From contig AP031354.1 in NCBI GenBank assembly GCA_037833965.1, positions 25,212,001-25,276,000 of the forward strand: a stretch of DNA of 64,000 nt. The letters run 5' to 3'. The stretch is from Marchantia polymorpha subsp. ruderalis. Lineage: Eukaryota; Streptophyta; Marchantiopsida; Marchantiales; Marchantiaceae. Below, one piece after another: positions 55,952 to 64,000 of this stretch (the first letter of the stretch is position 1; each line of letters starts with the position of its first letter). The position numbers and the translations under genes are program-made. The notes below the pieces were generated by a model. That model saw only the letters and a program-made list of their open reading frames with translations, was not told where the DNA came from and searched no databases.

Positions 55952-56843
55952 ATGAAAGAGTCCCCTGAGATTTTGTTATCTTGTCCTGTGATAATTATTC
56001 GTTTGAGAGATAAAAGAATCAAAAATAAAATAAAAGCAAAAAATGAATGAAAGCAAAAAAATAAAAGTTTAAAAAACAGTGAGATAGATATATAAACGAA
56101 TTCCATAGAAGATTACCAAGGAGATAACAGATAAATACGACTCTGACTCGGAAGTATGATCTGAACCGTTGATCTCTGAACCAATGTTAGGATTTCTTTC
56201 TGAATTATTAGTAATCCTGGATAGAAATAGTTCCCTTTAGAATTTGGCAATCAGATCAGTAATTTTTATTTATGATGTTTTAATTCTTTTTTTCTTAGAA
56301 ACTGATATTCCTGCAATAAACTTGCATGAAAATCTCTTTGAATAAACTTCGTTATGGAATTCTGCAAGAATGGAGCCCAAGATAATTTGCAGTTATAAAA
56401 TTTGAACCTAGAAAAACAATTGAGAGCGACACGTGTTCAGTATTCTCGCATTAATGGCACGGGTATTGTAATCTCAGGTCTTACGCGTATAAATACTGCA
56501 GCTGCACCTTCCCTCTCGTCCCTTCGGGGACATCTGAGTCACTGAGGGAAGACATGGACTTGACTGACGACTGGCGAAAGACATCTTTCCTGGATGCCGA
56601 TCCTTCGGGGATCTCCCGGACGGCCTCCATAAACGATTACGGATAGAAACAGTAACATTTAGAAATTACCAATCAGGTTAGAAATTATTGTTTATTATTT
56701 ATTATTTTCTATTTGGAAAATGATATTCATGCAATAAATCTGCATCTTTTTTAATAGACTTGGCTATACAAATTCTGCAAGAATTGAGCCCAAGATAATA
56801 TGGAGTTATAAACATTTGAAACTAGAAAAACATTTGAGAGCGC

Positions 56844-56909
56844 CACGTGTTCCCTATTCTCGCATTAAAGGCATGAGTGTTGTAATCTCAGGTCTTACGC
56901 GTATAAATA
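56844..56909 (+). promoter_or_regulatory. Promoter-like G-box/TATAAATA block, unit 5
   Basis: CACGTG at 56844 and TATAAATA at 56902. In this unit the upstream duplicate (about 56425-56520) also retains TATAAATA. Confidence 0.4.
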
Positions 56910-58117
56910 CTGCAGCTGCACCTCCCCTATCGTCTCTTCGGGGACATCCGATCAGCGGCCGTTGGTAGCCGCTGATCGGCCGGGCGGAAGGGGAAGGTGA
57001 GTGGCGCGTCCCCTTGCGCCCTTGGCAGGAACTTGCAAATCGGCACAAAATTGAAAGCAGGAATTGAAGAAGAGAGGATGAGGGGAAGGCGAGCAGCAGC
57101 AGTAGCAGCAGCAGGGCCAGAGAAAGGGGGAGAGAGAGAGAGAGAGGGCGGAGACAAAGAGAACAAGCGAGAGTGAGAGCGCACAGTGGCGAGCGGCTTT
57201 GGGGCTTTAGGTTTAGGGTAGCAGGAGCACAGCAGCGGCAGCAGCAGGAGGCATACCAGCCCTGATGTGATCGAATCATGGCGCAATTTGTTATCTTTTC
57301 CTATGATAATCACTCACATGAGAGATGAAGGAATAAGAAATGAAATAAAAAAATAAAACCAATGAATCAAATGGATAAAAAAAAAACTTGAATAAAAAGA
57401 CAAATCTAAAGACTCTGAAGAATGATCTGAACAGTTGATCTTTGAGCCAATGTTGAGATTATTTTTTTTAATAATAAATGATCATGGATAGATAAATATG
57501 ACTCTGAAGTATGATCTGAACCGTTGATCTTTGTATCAATGTTGGGATTTCTCTTCGATTCTAAATAATCATGAATAGAAACAGAAACATTTAGAAATAA
57601 GCAATCGGGTTAGAAATTATAATTTATTATGCACTTTTTTTTCTATTTAAAAAATGATACTCATGCAATAAATTTGCATCTTTTTGAATAGACTTGGCTA
57701 TAGAATCCTGCAAGAATTGAGCCTTAGAAAATCTGGAGTTATGAAAATTTGATAACTCGATTCTTGACTGACCGTCAGTCGTTAGTCGAGTTCATATCCT
57801 TCCTCAGTGACTCTAATCGATAGAAGAGTGGCCTTAGGTATTTATTTTTAATATGTTAACTTATAAATTTTTTTTATGTCACTGTTTCTCTACATTTTCG
57901 TAATTACATTTATTTTAATGCAATCATTTCTTTACATTTGACTGATTGAATATTTTCTGAAATTTTCTCTTTAGATTTTACTTTTTTATTTTTCATGGAA
58001 TTGTTTTTTAATGTGCTTTTTTCTTTCTGAATATGTGATTACATATTTATTATTTTCTTAATTATCTCATGATAATTAAGAAAATAAGATAACAAAACCC
58101 CCCGGGACCCTTTCATC

Positions 58118-58242
58118 GACGTCATGTCCATCACGTCCGGACTGGTGTAACCCAGATCCGATAAGACCGCTGCGGTTAAGCGCCCTTGGCACGGAAGAGG
58201 TCTGGGATGGGTGACCTCCACTCCGTGGAACTTCCGCAGATC
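58118..58242 (+). pseudogene. 5S rRNA-like element, type alpha, unit 5 second copy
   Basis: Box A and box C are intact. The hairpin arm reads GACGTCATG. Confidence 0.6.
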
Positions 58243-58337
58243 ATAAACATGAAAAAGTTCCTAAACTCCTTTCCGTTTTTTTTGTTTTTTTTAAATTTTT
58301 TTAAAGTTTTTTAAATTTTATAAGAGGGGTCGATTCT

Positions 58338-58386
58338 ATGAATGCGACCGTGGCCCCTCGGACCCTCGTACATACGATACGAGGGT
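58338..58386 (+). repeat. 69-bp repeat, partial, junction of units 5 and 6
   Basis: Same CGATACGAGGGTATATTC junction as between units 4 and 5. Confidence 0.8.
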
Positions 58387-58511
58387 ATATTCAAAATCTC
58401 CAGAAACGCCTTGTACACGTGCTCCTCCGCTGAAAATCGTGTCTTGACTTTGTTGATAAAGTTGATGGTCTGATCAGAGGCCGAAGACCCTTCCTCCCTT
58501 GAACGCTTCAT
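58387..58511 (-). pseudogene. SIN3: SIN3-like PAH fragment, minus strand, copy 6
   Basis: It keeps the Y in [10 protein letters not shown]. Confidence 0.6.
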
Positions 58512-58963
58512 CCTCCTTCGCCCTTCAGAAACACAGCTCACTTCTATGAACACAGCTGGAACTCAGCACGAAATTGAAACAAGATTTCTGAAGCGAGTCG
58601 ATTGAGGAGGGAGAGGGTCTTACCTCCCCTTGCGCCCGCACAGGATCGAGACGAGCGTCAGGAGGACAGGTGGCGCGTCCCTTCGCGCTATGGACCAGAT
58701 GACACTACCCAAGACTTTCAAAGGCAGCAGGAACTTGGACAGCACAAAATTGAATGCAGGAACTTGGATTTTAGCAAATTGGAAGGTGAACGCGTCTTAC
58801 CTTCCCCTCGCTCCCGCCGTGCCAAGAAAAATCGCTATGCTGTTGCGCTTCTGGCTGGTTGACGAGCGGAAACACGAAAGGCTGGAACGAGACGAGAGGA
58901 GGAGCGAGTGCGAGTCGAGCGAGAGCGCGCAGTGCCGAGCGGGTTTAGGGTTTAGGTATAGGG

Positions 58964-60346
58964 TCACTCAGAAAAGACATGAATTCCACCCCTAAAACCC
59001 CCAGGGAGAGCGGGAGGCAGGGAGGGAAGACCTGAGCCAGGCGTGCAAGCCTCCGCTCGCCCAGACCCAGGGGTCAGAGGACTAATTTCAATAAACTCCA
59101 ATCCATTGCCATCAGGATCGCAACAGAATATTGAGGGCACCATGCTGTGCTGGTACGGTATCCCTTCAAAAGAGAAATGAGGGTGTACGTTATAACAAAG
59201 CTTGTAGTCTGAACCACATCAAATCGTGTATATATACAACTGCAAACACATTAGAAAATTCAAGGTCAGCCTAAAATCCCAGTTTGCAACTACTATATGC
59301 TCACCTGCTTTCTCAAGTGTTTGTCGAAGACCTTCAACATTCTTGCAGTTTAAGCATGCATGTCTGTCGAAACCACCATGCCCAGGCCGACCGTGAACTG
59401 GATCAGGGTTGGGAACCTCCATGATATGAATACCCTCAGCTCCCAAAAGTAACCAAGCTCCTCTATACGGAAGCTCTGGTCTATCTGGACTAGTCATCAA
59501 ACCTATGGGAATGAATAAAAGATGGTTAGCTATTTGATGAAAGCGGTTCGTTACTCACAGATTGCTGGAATGCATCCTTCGCTGTATTTCATTTCCTCCT
59601 ATGTCTAAGACTGACATAACTGTCAAATTAAATGGTACACATACCCAAAAGTCCACAGTAAAAATCCAACGATTTCTGCAGGTTCTCGCAACGAAAGGCG
59701 ACATGATTCAGCCCTTTGAACTGGACTGCAATACCCAAACGCACGTAGAATTACTTCGCAGCCATCCATGCACTAGTTGATTGAATAAGAAGAATGACAT
59801 TGTTTCATGAATACTATTCATATTGATGAATCAAATATATCTGCAAGTTTTTCCATCGATCGAGTTTGGCACCAATCTCTTTCCCTTGATAATATGGAAC
59901 AAATGAATGAAAACACACATGATTGTATGTGACTACAATAAAATCTACTTACAATTGGTCGACTGTGACAATCTACGAATGAAAATTTGCTGAAAATTTA
60001 TCTATAAATGCTGAAAATGATGACAAACTTCACAGGTGTGGAATAGAAACGTACATGAAGGAGAAACCGTGAGAGATTTCGAGTGAACATCTGCAGGCTC
60101 TTTTGAAGATTTTGTATCTTTGAAGGTTGGAGGTGCTTCCTCTTCAGTATTTTCCATCGGCAAATTCATGAAGTCTACACTGTTGTCGCGTTGAAATTTC
60201 TCCTCGGGTAGAGACACACCATGAACTGCCCCACGGGATCCCAGGTCATGCTCAGTGGACACAGATCCTTCTTCCGCTCTTCCTTCGTCCTTCAACATGT
60301 CCAATTCTTCAAGTTGATGGTTCTCCGCTGCTATGGCAGTTTTCAT
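58964..60346 (-). CDS. VOC/glyoxalase-like protein, copy 6
   Basis: Exons 60346-60055, 59725-59645, 59502-59305 and 59163-58964. It shares E114Q with copy 5. Ligands and splice sites are intact. Confidence 0.84.
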
Positions 60347-61239
60347 GAGTTTTTATGTGACAGTGGAATGAGGTATGAGGTAGCTGATCCCTGCCCCTGC
60401 CCCTGGGTCTGGGCGAACGCAGGCTTCCAGGCCTTCCTCACTTCCTCCCTTCTTCCCTGCCTCCCGCTTGCACGCCTGCTCAGGTCTTCCCTCCCTCCCT
60501 CCCTCCCGAGCCCCCTCCTGGCATTTCGCCCCTCTTCCTTACGACCGAAATCGAAACACGCCCACTCCGCCTCTCGCTTTTCTCTCCTGCGCCCCTCCTC
60601 CCTGCTCCCGGATCGGACCCTCCTCACAAACGACAGCAAAGAGACAGTGGCAGACGGCGCTTGTAACTCAGGTGATTACTGGAACAGAATGGACGACTGG
60701 ACCCTGATGCGGCTGAAATGCACCTCACCCCATATATATAGGTCGTCTATGCTACGTCCTCCGAATGAGGTAGCTGATCCCTGCCCTGCCCCTGGGTCTG
60801 GGCGAGCGCAGGCTTCCAGGCCTTTACTCACTTCCTCCCTTCTTCCCTGCCTCCCGCTTGCACGTCTTCCTTCCCTGACTCCCGCTCCCCCCCCCCCTCC
60901 TCGTCACGAAAGGCTCAACACTTTTGGGGGAACGCGAGGGAGCTGATCCCTGCCCCTGCCCCCCGCTGCCTCCCGCGCATCGCTCACTTCCTGCCTCCCG
61001 CTTGCATGCCTGGCGCAGGTGTTCCCTCCCTGCCTCCCGCTCAATGATGTGAAAACAAACAGAACACAATTCATTTCATTTTAGCTCATTGACGATGTCT
61101 TCATTCAGTGGCCAGTCACGGTCCCACGATTCTTGACTGACTAGTGACTGACCCCACGGTTTGTTTCCCATGAAAATTTGATAACTCGATTCTTGACTGA
61201 CCGTCAGTCGTTAGTCGAGTTCATATCCTTCCTCAGTGA

Positions 61240-61262
61240 CCCTAAACCCTAAACCCTAAACA
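61240..61262 (+). repeat. Interstitial telomeric block (CCCTAAA)3, unit 6
   Basis: Three perfect repeats, then CACGCTCG instead of CCCGCTCG. Confidence 0.85.
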
Positions 61263-61384
61263 CGCTCGCCACCGCGCGCTCTCTCTGTGTTGATAAGCTC
61301 TCTGGAGAAAAAGAGGATATGGACGAGGGAGACAACATTTTTTATTGCGGTGAGGGAGGGGTCGTTAGGCGCGATGACGGTGTT

Positions 61385-61783
61385 GTATTCTCGCATTAAA
61401 GGCATGAGTGTTGTAATCTCAGGTCTTACGCGTATAAATACTGCAGCTGCACCTCCCCTCTCGTCTCTTCGGGGACATCCGATCGGCGGCCGTTGGTAGC
61501 CGCTGATCGGCCGGGAGCAAGGGGAAGGTGAGTGGCGCGTCCCCTTGCGCCCTTGGCAGGAACTTGCAAATCGGCACAAAATTGAAAGCAGGAATTGAAG
61601 AAGAGAGGATGAGGGGAAGGCGAGCAGCAGCAGTAGCAGCAGCAGGGCCAGAGAAAGGGGGAGAAAGAGAGAGAGAGAGAGGGCGGAGACAGAGAGAACA
61701 AGCGAGAGTGAGAGCGCGCAGTGGCGAGCGGCTTTGGGGCTTTAGGTTTAGGGTAGCAGGAGCACAGCAGCGGCAGCAGCAGG
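61385..61783 (+). other. Promoter-like block without G-box, unit 6
   Basis: Same fusion junction and order as 51389-51791: TATAAATA at 61433-61440, donor-like AAGGTGAGT, GA run and TTTAGGTTTAGGG. Confidence 0.6.
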
Positions 61784-62651
61784 AGGCATACCAGCCCTGA
61801 TGTGATCGAATCATGGCGCAATTTGTTATCTTTTCCTATGATAATCACTCCCATGAGAGATGAAGGAATAAGAAATGAAATAAAAAAATAAAACCAATGA
61901 ATCAAATGGATAAAAAAAAAACTTGAATAAAAAGACAAAACTAAAGACTCTGAAGAATGATCTGAACAGTTGATCTTTGAGCCAATGTTGAGATTATTTT
62001 TTTTAATAATAAACGATCATGGATAGATAAATATGACTCTGAAGTATGATCTGAACCGTTGATCTTTGTATCAATGTTGGGATTTCTCTTCGATTCTAAA
62101 TAATCATGAATAGAAACAGAAACATTTAGAAATAAGCAATCGGGTTAGAAATTATAATTTATTATGCACTTTTTTTTCTATTTAAAAAATGATACTCATG
62201 CAATAAATTTGCATCTTTTTGAATAGACTTGGCTATAGAATCCTGCAAGAATTGAGCCTTAGAAAATCTGGAGTTATGAAAATTTGATAACTCGATTCTT
62301 GACTGACCGTCAGTCGTTAGTCGAGTTCATATCCTTCCTCAGTGACTCTAATCGATAGAAGAGTGGCCTTAGGTATTTATTTTTAATATGTTAACTTATA
62401 AATTTTTTTTATGTCACTGTTTCTCTACATTTTCGTAATTACATTTATTTTAATGCAATCATTTCTTTACATTTGACTGATTGAATATTTTCTGAAATTT
62501 TCTCTTTAGATTTTACTTTTTTATTTTTCATGGAATTTTTTTTAATGTGCTTTTTTCTTTCTGAATATGTGATTACATATTTATTATTTTCTTAATTATC
62601 TCATGATAATTAAGAAAATAAGATAACAAAACCCCCCGGGACCCTTTCATC

Positions 62652-62776
62652 GACGTCATGTCCATCACGTCCGGACTGGTGTAACCCAGATCCGATAAGA
62701 CCGCTGCGGTTAAGCGCCCTTGGCACGGAAGAGGTCTGGGATGGGTGACCTCCACTCCGTGGAACTTCCGCAGATC
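62652..62776 (+). pseudogene. 5S rRNA-like element, type alpha, unit 6
   Basis: Box A and box C are intact, close to 58118-58242. Confidence 0.6.
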
Positions 62777-62870
62777 ATAAACATGAAAAAGTTCCTAAAC
62801 TCCTTTCCGTTTTTTTGTTTTTTTTAAATTTTTTTAAAGTTTTTTAAATTTTATAAGAGGGGTCGATTCT

Positions 62871-62919
62871 ATGAATGCGACCGTGGCCCCTCGGACCCTC
62901 GTACATACGATACGAGGGT
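62871..62919 (+). repeat. 69-bp repeat, partial, junction of units 6 and 7
   Basis: Same short junction form as at 48352 and 58338. Confidence 0.8.
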
Positions 62920-63044
62920 ATATTCAAAATCTCCAGAAACGCCTTGTTCACGTGCTCCTCCGCTGAAAATCGTGTCTTGACTTTGTTGATAAAGTTGATG
63001 GTCTGATCAGAGGCCGAAGACCCTTCCTCCCTTGAACGCTTCAT
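62920..63044 (-). pseudogene. SIN3: SIN3-like PAH fragment, minus strand, copy 7
   Basis: EEHVNKAFLE variant, as in copy 5. Confidence 0.58.
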
Positions 63045-63496
63045 CCTCCTTCGCCCTTCAGAAACACAGCTCACTTCTATGAACACAGCTGGAACTCAGC
63101 ACGAAATTGAAACAAGATTTCTGAAGCGAGTCGATTGAGGAGGGAGAGGGTCTTACCTCCCCTTGCGCCCGCACAGGATCGAGACGAGCGTCAGGAGGAC
63201 AGGTGGCGCGTCCCTTCGCGCTATGGACCAGATGACACTACCCAAGACTTTCAAAGGCAGCAGGAACTTGGACAGCACAAAATTGAATGCAGGAACTTGG
63301 ATTTTAGCAAATTGGAAGGTGAACGCGTCTTACCTTCCCCTCGCTCCCGCCGTGCCAAGAAAAATCGCTATGCTGTTGCGCTTCTGGCTGGTTGACGAGC
63401 GGAAACACGAAAGGCTGGAACGAGACGAGAGGAGGAGCGAGTGCGAGTCGAGCGAGAGCGCGCAGTGCCGAGCGGGTTTAGGGTTTAGGTATAGGG

Positions 63497-64000
63497 TCAC
63501 TCAGAAAAGACATGAATTCCACCCCTAAAACCCCCAGGGAGAGCGGGAGGCAGGGAGGGAAGACCTGAGCCAGGCGTGCAAGCCTCCGCTCGCCCAGACC
63601 CAGGGGTCAGAGGACTAATTTCAATAAACTCCAATCCATTGCCATCAGGATCGCAACAGAATATTGAGGGCACCATGCTGTGCTGGTACGGTATCCCTTC
63701 AAAAGAGAAATGAGGGTGTACGTTATAACAAAGCTTGTAGTCTGAACCACATCAAATCGTGTATATATACAACTGCAAACACATTAGAAAATTCAAGGTC
63801 AGCCTAAAATCCCAGTTTGCAACTACTATATGCTCACCTGCTTTCTCAAGTGTTTGTCGAAGACCTTCAACATTCTTGCAGTTTAAGCATGCATGTCTGT
63901 CGAAACCACCATGCCCAGGCCGACCGTGAACTGGATCAGGGTTGGGAACCTCCATGATATGAATACCCTCAGCTCCCAAAAGTAACCAAGCTCCTCTATA
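63497..64000 (-). CDS. VOC/glyoxalase-like protein, copy 7 (5' part outside the window)
   Basis: Exon 4 at 63696-63497 and exon 3 from 63838 up to the window edge. H172 and E213 are present in the visible part. Truncation is due to the window, not to a visible break. Confidence 0.8.

Larger units (their letters stand above)
48401..58386. repeat. Array unit 5 (10 kb, AT-rich/SIN3-plus part deleted)
   Basis: After the telomeric block and part of the SRA 5' flank, the sequence jumps at about 51389 to TATTCTCGCATTAAAGG, part of the promoter-like block. A 5S-like element, 69-bp repeat, SRA fragment, satellite, minus 5S-like element and a second promoter-like block follow. Confidence 0.92.
58387..62919. 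repeat. Array unit 6 (minimal type, 4.5 kb)
   Basis: Contains only the SIN3-like fragment (-), VOC gene, C-rich zone, telomeric block, fused promoter-like block, spacer, one 5S-like element and a partial 69-bp repeat. No SRA fragment or satellite is present. Confidence 0.92.
62920..64000. repeat. Array unit 7 (cut by window end)
   Basis: Repeats the start of units 5 and 6, so the array continues beyond the window. Confidence 0.9.

Noticed and set aside
1-64000. Retroelement, DNA transposase or virus-like genes that could explain the array
   Set aside because: No reverse transcriptase, integrase, transposase, capsid or envelope-like frame was recognised on either strand.

Overview
Kind of DNA. 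The window is eukaryotic. It has spliceosomal introns with GT-AG borders, plant/alga-type telomeric blocks (CCCTAAA/TTTAGGG), and fragments related to SIN3 and SRA/YDG chromatin proteins. Combined with the degree of repetition, this suggests a subtelomeric or other heterochromatic tandem array. The telomere motif and the glyoxalase-like subfamily would suit a photosynthetic or plastid-lineage protist, an alga or a plant relative. That is inference, and I cannot name the species. No bacterial genes, CRISPR arrays, tRNAs or virus-like elements were recognised.

Layout. The whole window is one tandem array of a composite unit present seven times (the first and last cut by the window edge). Taking the breakpoint of the minus-strand SIN3 fragment as the unit edge, the units are 1-10900, 10901-23147, 23148-39171, 39172-48400, 48401-58386, 58387-62919 and 62920-64000. 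Lengths range from 4.5 to 16 kb because internal satellites vary and two kinds of internal deletion have occurred.

Order in a full unit (units 1-3). (1) SIN3-like PAH fragment, minus strand. (2) A four-exon VOC/glyoxalase-like gene, minus strand. (3) A C-rich repeat zone with a TATA-like box. (4) A (CCCTAAA)3 block. (5) AT-rich DNA with remnants of a 5S-like element and of a 69-bp repeat. (6) A perfect 27-bp-arm palindrome. (7) The same SIN3-like fragment on the plus strand, so that steps 1 and 7 form a 579-bp inverted repeat around the VOC cassette. (8) A TCT/GAA fold-back. (9) 5S-like sequences. (10) A 69-bp tandem repeat. (11) A second telomeric block. (12) An SRA/YDG-domain fragment, plus strand. 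(13) A 41/42-bp GC-rich satellite of 0.4 to 6 kb. (14) A 5S-like element, minus strand. (15) Duplicated promoter-like blocks (G-box plus TATAAATA). (16) Another 5S-like element and 69-bp repeats leading into the next unit. Unit 4 lost part of the satellite and step 14. Units 5 and 6 lost steps 5-9, and unit 6 also lost steps 11-14.

Function. The only convincing protein-coding gene is the VOC/glyoxalase-like gene. It is present in six complete copies plus one cut by the window end. All six complete copies keep an open reading frame through spliced exons and all four residues expected for a glyoxalase I-type metal site. The remaining sequence is mostly gene fragments from two chromatin-regulator families, 5S-derived repeats and satellites. 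Most long open frames lie in GC-rich tandem repeats that happen to lack stop codons, and I do not treat them as genes.
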